From NCBI GenBank assembly GCA_905182525.1, contig CAJJBV010000002.1, positions 62,001-126,000 on the forward strand: a DNA stretch of 64,000 nt. The letters are read 5' to 3'. The notes under the pieces are model-generated. The model made no database searches and had not been told where the DNA came from. It worked only from the letters and a program-made list of their open reading frames with translations. This DNA is from Cryomorphaceae bacterium. Lineage in GTDB: Bacteria > Bacteroidota > Bacteroidia > Flavobacteriales_D > Parvicellaceae. The stretch's first letter is position 1. Every line of letters begins with the position of its first letter. Both the position numbers and the translations under genes were made by a program. Below, piece after piece: positions 28,864 through 37,726 of the stretch.

Positions 28864-29295
28864 TTACCCTGCAGTGGCAACATATGAAATTACTTGAACA
28901 ATTAAACCTGTGAGCCAACCAACAAAAAATGAAGTTTTTTGAGCTTTTTCTTTGTCTTTATTTGTCACAACAACAAAAAACCCAACAGGCCAGCAACAGA
29001 ATCCCCAAGCAAAAGCTCCCCAATCCATATCGTCACTGGTAAAAGCATTACGGGACATAAGAGAAGATTTATAGTTGGTGTCAAAAGAACTATTTAGAAA
29101 ATTATTATTTATAATTTTTCTATTTACCTCCTCAATTGTAGAATTTTGATTTTGTGCTATTACATTTTCCACAACTTCTAAATCTGATAATTCAGTATTA
29201 ATTTCAGAAAGGTCGTAAGAAAATAAATCAGCGTTTGATGCACTAGCGTTAAATACAAAAGCTAATGCTAAAATAAGTGTAGATATTCTTTTCAT
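28864..29295 (-). CDS. Small secreted WGFCCWP protein (copy 2)
   Basis: A 143-residue paralogue of the 27737 gene. Signal peptide, acidic middle and the DMDWGAF...WGFCCWPVG core match almost residue for residue; after about residue 110 the sequence departs (KAQKTSFFVGWLTGLIVQ) and ends in a different hydrophobic helix. It is followed by its own hairpin terminator. The 244 bases upstream (29296-29539) hold the duplicated ACTCAATGCTGGATT segment and otherwise nothing I recognise. Function unknown. Confidence 0.65.
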   Translation of the reverse strand: MKRISTLILALAFVFNASASNADLFSYDLSEINTELSDLEVVENVIAQNQNSTIEEVNRKIINNNFLNSSFDTNYKSSLMSRNAFTSDDMDWGAFAWGFCCWPVGFFVVVTNKDKEKAQKTSFFVGWLTGLIVQVISYVATAG

Positions 29296-29539
29296 AATTT
29301 TATTTTTTATTAATTAAACTAATATATAAAAAAAAATCTTTTTAATTATGTTTTAATTTTACTCAATGCTGGATTTTCTGACTATTTTCATAAATACTTA
29401 AAATATGTTTATTGAGTTAATGTTCTCCTTTTCTGTCTTTTATTCCCCAAAAATTGCCACTATTAAAGTTAAAAGGTATATTTTTTTCATATTTTTGTTT
29501 TTATAATTAATATTTAAGAATACAATATAATTTTTTTTT

Positions 29540-30283
29540 TTGAAACAACTCTTCTCTACGTCATATTATTTATATTTTGGATTTGTGTACTTACTTTTTT
29601 GTTTGTTATTATGGCTACCAATTATTGTATTTGTAAGAGGCAAAAACAAATATGAAGCGGCTAGAAAAATTAAATTATTTTGGTCGAAATGGATGTCATT
29701 TTTGATTGGAATAAAAACAGAAATTAAATTTCGTTCTAACCCAGACCCTAAATTAAGCTATGTAATATGCGCCAATCATAAATCTTATTTAGACATCGTT
29801 TTAATGTATTTGGTTATAGATCAAGACTTTTCGTTTTTAGGGAAATCGGAATTATTAAAATGGCCGGTAATAAATATTTTCTTTAAAGAGTTAATTGATA
29901 TTCCTGTATATAGAGACAGTAAAACAAGGGCTTCCGAATGTTTAATTTTAGCTGAAAATGAAATTAGAAAAGGAAGATCTGTAGTCTTTTTTCCAGAAGG
30001 TGGTTGGGATAATTCAGAAAAGGGGATGAGAAGGTTTAAAAATGGAGCTTTTAAGCTTGCAATTGATACTCAATGTTCAATTTTGCCTGTTACATTTAAA
30101 AATAACTACGATCTATTTACAGATCATAAAGATTTTTCTGGAAACTCTAAGCCTGGACTAGCTAAAGTTATTGTCCACGATTCTATATCTACAGATAATT
30201 TAACTCGTGAAGATTTAGTAGATTTGAGAGATAAAACATATGAAGTTATTAAAACTGAGATAGAATATGAAAATCGATATTAA
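29540..30283 (+). CDS. plsC: 1-acyl-sn-glycerol-3-phosphate acyltransferase
   Basis: Adds the second acyl chain in phosphatidic acid synthesis at the inner membrane. The 247-residue protein has an N-terminal membrane helix (about 8-30), the catalytic HX4D box NHKSYLD (about 79) and the FPEGGWD block that corresponds to FPEGTxS (about 152). The start is a TTG at the end of an eleven-T run; no in-frame ATG lies upstream. It overlaps gatC by 17 bases. Confidence 0.88.
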   Translation: MKQLFSTSYYLYFGFVYLLFCLLLWLPIIVFVRGKNKYEAARKIKLFWSKWMSFLIGIKTEIKFRSNPDPKLSYVICANHKSYLDIVLMYLVIDQDFSFLGKSELLKWPVINIFFKELIDIPVYRDSKTRASECLILAENEIRKGRSVVFFPEGGWDNSEKGMRRFKNGAFKLAIDTQCSILPVTFKNNYDLFTDHKDFSGNSKPGLAKVIVHDSISTDNLTREDLVDLRDKTYEVIKTEIEYENRY

Positions 30284-30560
30284 AGTAATTGAAAAGCTAT
30301 CCGCTTTGTCAAAATTAAAGTTTAGTGAAAAAGAAACTAATTTAATTTCCAAGGACCTTTCTAAAATGCTAGATTTTATTAATAAGTTGAAAGAAGTTGA
30401 CACTGCAGGTGTTGAGCCTTTGATTCACATGAACGAAGAAATTAATAACTGGAGAGAAGACCAATTAGATCAAATGTTAGGCCAAACTAAAGCTTTGGAG
30501 AACAGCCCTGTGAAAGATGGCACATATTTTAAAATACCTAAAGTCTTGGATAAAAATTAG
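30267..30560 (+). CDS. gatC: Asp-tRNA(Asn)/Glu-tRNA(Gln) amidotransferase subunit C
   Basis: The small stabilising subunit of GatCAB, 97 residues. It shows the GatC pattern KLSALSKLKFSEKE, a helix LSKMLDFINKLKEVDT, VEPLIH, and the C-terminal REDQ ... P.KDGTYFKIPKVL. It overlaps plsC by 17 bases and is therefore translated with it. GatA is encoded separately at 12668. Its stop is shared with the convergent bacilliredoxin gene through TTAG. Confidence 0.92.
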   Translation: MKIDIKVIEKLSALSKLKFSEKETNLISKDLSKMLDFINKLKEVDTAGVEPLIHMNEEINNWREDQLDQMLGQTKALENSPVKDGTYFKIPKVLDKN

Positions 30561-30970
30561 CAGTGCTCCTTAAAAGCTTCTTTAAGGTTGTCAGCAATCA
30601 TTTCTGCTGGTCTGCCTTCAATATGATGTCTCTCTATAAAATGAACTAATTTACCATCCTTAAAAAGCGCCATACTTGGCGAAGATGGGGGGTAGGGAAG
30701 ACAGTATTTTCTAACTTGATTTGTAGCCTCATTATGAAATCCTGCAAAAACTGTTAAAATTTCATCTGGCTTAACTTTGCTCTCAACTGCCATTTTAGCG
30801 GCAGGTCTTGCATTTCTTGCAGCGCAGCCACATACTGAATTAATGACTACTAATTTTGTTCCTTCAGAAGAATTTAAGTGGTTGTCAACTTCTTCTGGGG
30901 ATGTTAATTCTTTAAACCCTTTAGATGTTAAATCTTCTCTAAATGGGGCTACTACTTCTGGTGGATACAT
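30557..30970 (-). CDS. BrxA/BrxB family bacilliredoxin
   Basis: A 137-residue thioredoxin-fold protein with the family's CGC active site (NSVCGCAARNARP, about residues 46-58) and the conserved N terminus MYPPEVVAPFRE. In Bacillus these proteins remove bacillithiol from oxidised proteins; Bacteroidota members share the fold, and whether this cell makes bacillithiol cannot be told here. It stands alone, convergent with gatC. Confidence 0.92.
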   Translation of the reverse strand: MYPPEVVAPFREDLTSKGFKELTSPEEVDNHLNSSEGTKLVVINSVCGCAARNARPAAKMAVESKVKPDEILTVFAGFHNEATNQVRKYCLPYPPSSPSMALFKDGKLVHFIERHHIEGRPAEMIADNLKEAFKEHC

Positions 30971-31042
30971 TTTTTTATTTTTATTGAAATTACTTAATAA
31001 TTTAATTAAGAATTCATTTAATATGTTAAAGTTTTTAAAAAG

Positions 31043-31483
31043 TTATCTTTTTTGATTAAAAAAAGTTTGTATTAAACTGCCACACTCATTTTCCATAACT
31101 GACCCTAGAACCTTGGTTTTTGGATGAAGAATATTTTCTTTTATTCTAGTAAATCCTCTTTTTCTGTCATGAGCCCCAAATACGATTGTTCCAATTCTAG
31201 TCCAAAATGTAGCTCCTGCACACATAGTACAGGGTTCAAGAGTTACGTAAAGAGTACATTCATTAAGATATTTGTTTTGAAGAAAGTTACTGGCAGAAGT
31301 TAAAACTTGCATTTCTGCATGGGCAGTAAAATCGATTAGTTTTTCACAAAGATTGTGGCCTTTAGCTATAATTTTGTTTTGGTGAACTATAATCGCTCCT
31401 ACCGGAACTTCATCATTGTCAAAAGCAATCTGAGCCTGAGTTAATGCAATTCTCATAAAATATTCGTGGCCGAACATATTCAT
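31043..31483 (-). CDS. tadA: tRNA-specific adenosine deaminase
   Basis: Converts A34 to inosine in the tRNA-Arg(ACG) anticodon. The 146-residue zinc enzyme has HAEMQVL (about 54) with the catalytic His-Ala-Glu and PCTMCAGA (about 82), the PCxxC zinc pair. Length is normal. It is divergent from the superoxide dismutase gene. Confidence 0.93.
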   Translation of the reverse strand: MNMFGHEYFMRIALTQAQIAFDNDEVPVGAIIVHQNKIIAKGHNLCEKLIDFTAHAEMQVLTSASNFLQNKYLNECTLYVTLEPCTMCAGATFWTRIGTIVFGAHDRKRGFTRIKENILHPKTKVLGSVMENECGSLIQTFFNQKR

Positions 31484-31522
31484 TTTAAGTATGTTTTTTC
31501 AAATTTAATAACAAATTTTCAA

Positions 31523-31530
31523 TAGCTTTG
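31523..31530 (+). promoter_or_regulatory. Candidate -7 promoter box for superoxide dismutase
   Basis: TAGCTTTG matches TAnnTTTG and lies 34 bases before the sod start. A T-rich stretch (31494-31500) sits about 22 bases upstream where a -33 element would be expected. Confidence 0.4.
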
Positions 31531-31564
31531 AAAAATAAATATTAATGAATTAAAACCAATAAAT

Positions 31565-32167
31565 ATGCCTTTTGAATTACCAAATTTAGATTATAGTTAT
31601 GATGCCTTAGAGCCTCATATAGACAAAAGAACAATGGAGATACACCATGGCAAACATCATGCTGGATATACCTCTAAGCTAAATGCTGCTTTAGAAGGAA
31701 CTGGTCATGAAGAAAAATCTATAGATGATTTAATGAGCACCATGGATGTAAATAATGGAGCGATAAGAAATAATGGCGGTGGATATTTCAACCATTGTTT
31801 ATTCTGGAAATCAATGTCTTCAAATGGTGGAGGATTACCTTCAGGATCATTATCTGCTGCAATTGACAGGGATTTTGGCTCATACGAGAATTTTAAAAAT
31901 GCTTTTTCTAAAGCAGCTGCTACTCAATTTGGCTCTGGTTGGGCATGGTTGTGCGTTCACGACGGTGGTAAATTAGAAGTTTGCGCCACTGCAAATCAAG
32001 ATAATCCATTAATGCCTGGTATTGGTTGTGGCGGAAAACCAATTTTAGGAATTGATGTTTGGGAACATGCATATTATTTAAATTATCAAAATAGAAGACC
32101 TGATTATATTGAAGCTTTTTTTAATGTTCTTAACTGGGAAGAAGTTCAAAAAAGATTTGATAGTTAA
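31565..32167 (+). CDS. Superoxide dismutase [Fe/Mn]
   Basis: Dismutes superoxide in the cytosol. The 200-residue enzyme has the four metal ligands: His in MEIHHGKHH (about 27), His in GYFNHCLFW (about 76), and Asp and His in [11 protein letters not shown] (about 162 and 166). The GGG...G and GSGWAWL signatures are present. No signal peptide. A strong hairpin terminator follows. Fe versus Mn preference is not decided here. Confidence 0.95.
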   Translation: MPFELPNLDYSYDALEPHIDKRTMEIHHGKHHAGYTSKLNAALEGTGHEEKSIDDLMSTMDVNNGAIRNNGGGYFNHCLFWKSMSSNGGGLPSGSLSAAIDRDFGSYENFKNAFSKAAATQFGSGWAWLCVHDGGKLEVCATANQDNPLMPGIGCGGKPILGIDVWEHAYYLNYQNRRPDYIEAFFNVLNWEEVQKRFDS

Positions 32168-32186
32168 TATTTTGCCAATATTAAAA

Positions 32187-33098
32187 TTAAGCCACTTTGT
32201 GTGGCTTTTTTTGTTTTTTAAAAAAAGCATTTAATAAGATAGAACCAACGACAATAAAAGAACCAAAATAAAAATTAAGACTCATAAACTCAGAGTCTTT
32301 GAATATTAAAAGCGCGAATATTATAGCATATATAGGTTCTAAATTAACAGACAGATTTACTGTATATGGGGCTATAAATTTCATTACGTAAACCCCAAGT
32401 AAAAAAGCAAAAGAAGTACATACTATTCCAAGTATTAATAGCCAAAAAAACTGAAAAGTATCAATTGAAAGTTCGTTAATTTTAATATCTCCATTCAAAC
32501 AAAAAAGAATTGTGATTACCCAAAACCCTCCCATTAACTCATAAAAAGATATTATAGCTGAATCATTTTCTTTTACCAAGACGCTATTAATTACAGAGAA
32601 AAAAGCAGCCAGAAAAGCAGCTGTTAAAGCTAGAATAATAGCTTTGAAGTATTGAGGTTCATTCTCATAATTTAAATCATTTATTATTATGGCTACTCCT
32701 AAAATGACCAAAAGCCCTGTAAATAATTCTTTAACATCTATCTTTTTTCTGTAAATAATAAACTCAGCAAATGATGTGAAAAAGGCAGTAGTTGACATAA
32801 AAACTAAGGCAATTGAAACATTCGATAACGCAATTGCTTCAAAAAAACAGTACCAATGCATCGCAATTAAAACCCCATTTCCTAAAAGCTTAAAGAGTGT
32901 TTTTTTAGAGACAACTAAACTTTCTCTTTTTAAAATAAGATATAAAAATAAAGCAACCCACGCTATAAGCATTCTCCAAAAAACAATTTCTTCTGCAGTT
33001 AACCCGCTTATAAACAGTAATTTACCTATTATCCCAGTAAAACCCCAAATAAGAATTGTAAAATGGAGAATAAAATGATATCGGTATTTATCTAACAA
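32187..33098 (-). CDS. EamA/DMT family transporter
   Basis: A 303-residue drug/metabolite-type transporter with ten predicted helices in two EamA halves (about 8-140 and 150-295). Family members export or import amino acids, sugars or other small metabolites; the substrate is unknown. The start is TTG: an in-frame stop lies just upstream and no ATG precedes the first helix. Its C-terminal codons are the template of the convergent sod terminator. Confidence 0.85.
   Translation of the reverse strand: MLDKYRYHFILHFTILIWGFTGIIGKLLFISGLTAEEIVFWRMLIAWVALFLYLILKRESLVVSKKTLFKLLGNGVLIAMHWYCFFEAIALSNVSIALVFMSTTAFFTSFAEFIIYRKKIDVKELFTGLLVILGVAIIINDLNYENEPQYFKAIILALTAAFLAAFFSVINSVLVKENDSAIISFYELMGGFWVITILFCLNGDIKINELSIDTFQFFWLLILGIVCTSFAFLLGVYVMKFIAPYTVNLSVNLEPIYAIIFALLIFKDSEFMSLNFYFGSFIVVGSILLNAFFKKQKKPHKVA
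32189..32216 (+). terminator. Rho-independent terminator of superoxide dismutase
   Basis: Stem AAGCCAC, loop TTTGT, stem GTGGCTT, then a T-run. It starts 22 bases after the sod stop and overlaps the last codons of the convergent EamA gene. Confidence 0.88.
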
Positions 33099-33237
33099 TT
33101 TTTAAAAATTTTCTTTGTCAATACATTAACTTTTAATTGCATTTTAAAACGCACTAAAGTATTAAAGTTTATCCAAGAAGATTTTATCAATAGAATTAAT
33201 TGTTGGAATTTCTGTAACTTAGCCAACTTTATAATAT

Positions 33238-34889
33238 ATGAATAGTTTAAAATATATAATCTACATCATTGCAATTTTTTTATTTTTCTTAACATGTAAA
33301 AAAAGAGAGAAGCTTGATTTGTCAACTATACAGACTTATCATCACATTGCTATTCCATTAGTTAACGCCCAAATAGGGATTGATGAATTATTAAAAAAAG
33401 ACACAGGTGGTTTAGTAACTACAAATCCACAAACTGGTGAAATTTTATTGGCTTATGAAAGTTCTGCAATGTCAATTGATGCTTCTGAAATAATAGACAT
33501 AATAGACCAAACATTTTCAGCTTCTATCCCTGCTGGCCCCACTTCTATAATTCCAGTTGGCAGTTCTATAGATACTACAATAACATTTAATCAATCATTT
33601 GTTGTGCCAAATGGTGAAGAGTTAGATTCCATAGATTTTTCTCTGGTGTTCTTGATTATTCAATTACCAATAATTTACGCCATGAAGTAGAAGTTACAAT
33701 TAAAATCCCATCACTTGTTTCAAAATTCTACCAATTCTTACTGTATTTTACTACGTAGATTCTATTGGACATCCTACAGGAAATAGTAAAAACAGGACAA
33801 ACTAGCTCTTGAGTAATTATATATTTGATTTAACACAAGGACCACAGGGGTTTAGGATATAATCAAATTGCTTGTTGAATTTATTCAGTTAAAATTAAAG
33901 GTTCTGGAGCTTCTGTAACATCTGCAGATGATTTAAAATTGTTTTATCGATGGAATGGTTTAGAATTTGCTAGAATTGATGGAGATCTTAAATATCAAAA
34001 GTTTGATTTGGGCTCTTCACCTGTAACATTAGCTATTTTTAATCTTTCTGATGGTGCTTTTGATTTTTCACTTACTAATCCTAAAATTGAGCATACAATT
34101 GTAAATAGTTTTGGATTTTCTGCAAATATGGGAATGGATTCGATGTATTATGAAGATTTGTCTGGAATTAAAATTGATGATATTAAGTATGATTCAACAG
34201 GGTTATCTCCTAAAATAGCCCCATTTTATTTTCCCTCAATACAACAACCTATTAACGCTTTTGATAGCGCAACAACTATTATTTTTATGGACAATACGAA
34301 TAGTTCCATATCATCTTTAATTAATGCTACTCCAAAAACTATTATAAGTAAGCCATTTGTTGAAATAAATCCAGACCCAACAGCTTCAAATAATAATTAT
34401 ATTTTGAGTTCTAGTAAAATTTCTGTTTCAACTGAAATAACATTGCCTTTAGTAGGTTATGCCAAGGGTTGGGTAATGCAAGATACAATTCCTTTTAATG
34501 CAAAAGTTGATGAATTATTTAGCTCTGAAACTAGCATAGATTCTGCAATTATTAAGTTTACAACCACCAACTACTTTCCTCTTGATGTTAAGATAGATTT
34601 AATACTTTTAGATAGTACAGGTTTAAATCCAATTGATACGATAGCTTCTAGATGAATTGATTATTGAATCTGGAGTAATTGATGCAAATGGGAAGATAAC
34701 TACTGCACAAGCAGTTACTACAATACCGTGTGATGGAACTTGTGTAGATAATTTAAATAACACTAGATTTATTGTTCTAAGACTTTCTATTGGTACAACT
34801 GGGTGTTAGCTAGTCAATCAGTTAAAATATATGAAGATTATAAAATTGAACTTGACATAGCATTATTGATTTCAGGTAGAATGTTTTAA
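33238..34889 (+). pseudogene. Broken large lipoprotein gene upstream of DUF5723
   Basis: A lipoprotein signal (LTCKKR, about residue 20) opens an intact first part to 33690. Related text then continues in other frames: HEVEVTIKIPSL near 33690, then YIFDLTQGPQGF, then the long open stretch 33939-34655, then VTTIPCDG and finally SVKIYEDYKIELDIA ending at 34889. At least four frame changes are needed to join them, giving a protein of about 550 residues. The end overlaps the DUF5723 start in TAATG, as in an intact operon. Function unknown. Either a pseudogene or a badly indel-affected stretch. Confidence 0.8.
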
Positions 34890-36682
34890 TGAGGTTGTTA
34901 ATTTTCATATCTAGCATTTTTTTACTGATTAAATCCTATGCCCAGCAAGATTTTATTTTATACCACATGCCGTCTATTCCTCAAATAACGCAGGTTGACC
35001 CAGCATCTATTCCAGATTCAAAACTTAATATTGGATTGCCAATAATTTCAAGTATTTATGGATCAGCTTTCAATACAGGATTTTCTTTAGGGGATATATT
35101 TTACAAAAATGAAAATGGTATTGTTATGCCAGATGTTGAGAATGCAATTTCTAAAATGAGATCTGAAAACTTTTTAATTCTAAACGCTAGCACAGATTTA
35201 CTTTTTGTTGGATTTAAAAAAGGAGACGATTATTACTCATTTAATATTACAGAAAAAATAGATTTTACATTTAACTATCCCCAGGATTTAATCACTTTAT
35301 TAATGGAAGGAAATGGAAATAACCTTTTGGGGAAAAGAGCGTCTTTAGATGGATTAGGATTTGATTTTACTCACTGGAGAGAATACGCAATTCATTGGGT
35401 ACATAATGATGAAGAGCGTCATTTTTCTTATGGGGCTAGACTAAAGTATTTATATGGTATGGAAAACTTTACTACAGATGTTAGTGTTATGGGAATTGAG
35501 ACAAATGCAAATACTCATGCGCTAGACTTTGATGTCTCTCTAGATTTTAGATCATCTGGTATTCCTATGGTTATGTTGGGATCAGACACTGCAATTGGTG
35601 GTTTGAATACAGATGATACAGATCAGATGGAAAGAGCTGGGTTTGCCGAAGGTTCTATTAGAAATTATTTATTTAATAGGAATAACAAAGGAGTAGGTAT
35701 TGATTTTGGATTTAACTACCGTTTAAGTGACAAACTTCTTTTAGAAGGGTCAATTTTAGATTTAGGCTTTATAAATTGGAATGATTATACTGCTAATTCT
35801 CAGCTAAAACAGTGGAATTATAGTTATAGTGGAATTGGAAATCCAATACCTGTTCTTGGAAGTGAATCCACTTCAAGTGTTAGCTTTTTAAAAGATGTTT
35901 TAGAAGACTCTACAGAAGGATCTTTATTAAATAGTTACGCGTACTCCAATCCAAGTTACTCAACTGCTCTCAGAACTAAAATATATGCATCTCTTGAATA
36001 TACGGTGGATCATAATAATTTTGTTTCACTAAGTTTATATTCTTCATTTGTAAGAGGAAAGTGGAGAAGAGGTTTAGGCTTAGCTTACAACTATCATTTA
36101 GGGCATAACTTTGCTGCAACAGCTAGTTATTCAATTTATAATAGAAGTTATTCTAATGTAGGATTGGGCGTAACTGTAAACTTTGGCCCCTTAGAAATAT
36201 ATTGCCTAACAGACAATATTCTTTCTTTTGGTATGCTTAGACAAGAATCTAATTCTTCCTCATCATCAGGCTTTACTGTTGATAACAGAAAAGTTAAAAA
36301 TGGACAAATTCATTTTGGTATAAATTTAGCTTTTGGAAGACCAAAGAAAGAAAAAGTAGATGAGCCAGAGGATGATGAAAACAGGGCAAAAGCAGTTAGT
36401 GATGATTCCCCCAAGGCAGCTACTACAACTAAAAAAAGTTCTGGTATTAAAACAGTACTGCCAACAGGAGAAGTAGAATCCCCAGGAAGAACCAATTACA
36501 ATTCTAAAGGAAATTCTTCACAAAAAGAAAAATCCCAAAAAAATAAAAAATCTTCTAAGAAATCTAGCTACAATAATAAAACAGAAAAAAAAGAAAATTC
36601 TAGAAAAGGAGAATTGAAAACTAAGGTTCAAGAAACAGCTCCTAAGAGTAGTACACTTAGAAAAGTCACAAGAAAATTATAG
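34889..36682 (+). CDS. DUF5723 family outer-membrane-like protein
   Basis: A 597-residue secreted protein with a signal peptide (about 1-18) and a long beta-rich body that resembles an outer-membrane beta barrel, matching DUF5723 (FILYHMPSIPQ near the N terminus, later DFGFNYRLSDKLLLEGSILDLG). From about residue 490 a low-complexity Lys/Ser/Glu tail begins (EKSQKNKKSSKKSSY), which is unusual and probably disordered. It is translationally coupled to the broken lipoprotein gene before it. Role unknown. Confidence 0.8.
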   Translation: MRLLIFISSIFLLIKSYAQQDFILYHMPSIPQITQVDPASIPDSKLNIGLPIISSIYGSAFNTGFSLGDIFYKNENGIVMPDVENAISKMRSENFLILNASTDLLFVGFKKGDDYYSFNITEKIDFTFNYPQDLITLLMEGNGNNLLGKRASLDGLGFDFTHWREYAIHWVHNDEERHFSYGARLKYLYGMENFTTDVSVMGIETNANTHALDFDVSLDFRSSGIPMVMLGSDTAIGGLNTDDTDQMERAGFAEGSIRNYLFNRNNKGVGIDFGFNYRLSDKLLLEGSILDLGFINWNDYTANSQLKQWNYSYSGIGNPIPVLGSESTSSVSFLKDVLEDSTEGSLLNSYAYSNPSYSTALRTKIYASLEYTVDHNNFVSLSLYSSFVRGKWRRGLGLAYNYHLGHNFAATASYSIYNRSYSNVGLGVTVNFGPLEIYCLTDNILSFGMLRQESNSSSSSGFTVDNRKVKNGQIHFGINLAFGRPKKEKVDEPEDDENRAKAVSDDSPKAATTTKKSSGIKTVLPTGEVESPGRTNYNSKGNSSQKEKSQKNKKSSKKSSYNNKTEKKENSRKGELKTKVQETAPKSSTLRKVTRKL

Positions 36683-36760
36683 ATTAATAAATTTCTTATC
36701 TATTTTTTTTGTGGTAATATGTTAATATTTTAAATTTGCATTTTACCACAACTATTTATT

Positions 36761-37402
36761 TTGTCTAGACTACTTAAATACCGCGCTGAAACTGAGAAAT
36801 TTTTCAAAGATTATTTGCCAGATGAAATGTTTATTAAATTACATTCAACTGACAGAATTCTCTTTCGAAAGTTTAGAGAAAACCGTAAAATAATTGAGTC
36901 AAAAGAAAAAGAAATTTTAATTCTTCAAGATCAAATTAAAAAACACACGAAACAAGTAAAAAAACTCAAAACCCAAATTGGTAATTCTCAAAAAGATTCT
37001 TCTTTGAAAGGAAAGATGATAGCTGCAGAAAAAAAATTACTTGTGTTTAGTAATGTTTATAGATTTAATTTATCAATAGGTTTAAGATATTCCAATATTA
37101 AAATTCGGAACGAGATAAATGCTAAATTTTATTTAAGAATTACCGCATATAATAAAGAATTTAAAAATTTATACATAGGGGGATATAGTAAAGTAAAGGC
37201 CTTATTAAAAGAAATACACAATAATTCTTTTGAGAATTATAATGAAAAGCAATTAAAATCGGAATTAATTCTACTGTATTCTGTTTACATAAGAAATTTT
37301 ATTTGGAATAATAGCCGGGAAGTTTTTTTTGAAAGTAAACATAGCGTTGAAACTTTAAAAAAATGGGCTAAAGATTTAGGAAATGATATTTATAGATGGT
37401 AA
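36761..37402 (+). CDS. Hypothetical coiled-coil protein
   Basis: A 213-residue, very basic cytosolic protein from a TTG start, with a Lys/Glu-rich coiled coil at about 40-85 and a helical C-terminal half. I do not recognise the family. A 77-residue gene follows after ten bases. The high Lys content could suit nucleic-acid binding, but nothing in the sequence shows it. Confidence 0.55.
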   Translation: MSRLLKYRAETEKFFKDYLPDEMFIKLHSTDRILFRKFRENRKIIESKEKEILILQDQIKKHTKQVKKLKTQIGNSQKDSSLKGKMIAAEKKLLVFSNVYRFNLSIGLRYSNIKIRNEINAKFYLRITAYNKEFKNLYIGGYSKVKALLKEIHNNSFENYNEKQLKSELILLYSVYIRNFIWNNSREVFFESKHSVETLKKWAKDLGNDIYRW

Positions 37403-37412
37403 ATAATAATAA

Positions 37413-37646
37413 ATGCAAAAAATAAAATTAATTTGGGATTTTAGGGGCACTAATACTTTGCAAATGGCTACTCATTATAATAAGCATATAAAGGAATTTT
37501 TTGAATCGAAAAATATTGATTTAATTGACTCAGGACATGAAATAATTAACGAAAGTCATCATATTTCTTTTGCTATAGTAAAAAAGGAAGATGTGAATTT
37601 GGTAAAGCAAGTTCTTAAACCCCAAAGAGCATTTTTATTAAAATAA
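37413..37646 (+). CDS. Small hypothetical protein
   Basis: A 77-residue soluble protein (KIKLIWDFRGTNTLQMATHYNK at the N terminus, so named in part only) with a predicted alpha/beta fold, containing paired His residues (ESHHISFAIV). It appears to be a conserved small Bacteroidota protein by its regular pattern, but I cannot name it. It lies ten bases after the coiled-coil gene, probably on one transcript. Confidence 0.6.
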   Translation: MQKIKLIWDFRGTNTLQMATHYNKHIKEFFESKNIDLIDSGHEIINESHHISFAIVKKEDVNLVKQVLKPQRAFLLK

Positions 37647-37726
37647 TAATGTTTTTAAGTTTGTAAAAATCAACATTTTTAAAGAAACTATTATAAATTT
37701 TAGTAACTTTCTTTTAAAATCTTAAT

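Larger units (their letters stand above)
27250..29380. repeat. Tandem duplication of a LolA-like / hairpin / small secreted gene module
   Basis: Two direct copies are present. Copy 1 spans about 27257-28320 and copy 2 about 28371-29380. Each holds, read on the minus strand, an upstream segment containing ACTCAATGCTGGATT, a small secreted protein gene, an identical-stem hairpin terminator, and the 5' part of the LolA-like gene. Copy 2 lacks the 3' third of the LolA-like gene and runs straight into the upstream region of copy 1. Confidence 0.85.

Noticed and set aside
33720-33940. An intact small gene between the two parts of the broken lipoprotein
   Set aside because: Short pieces in several frames match the expected continuation of the lipoprotein, so it is one broken gene.
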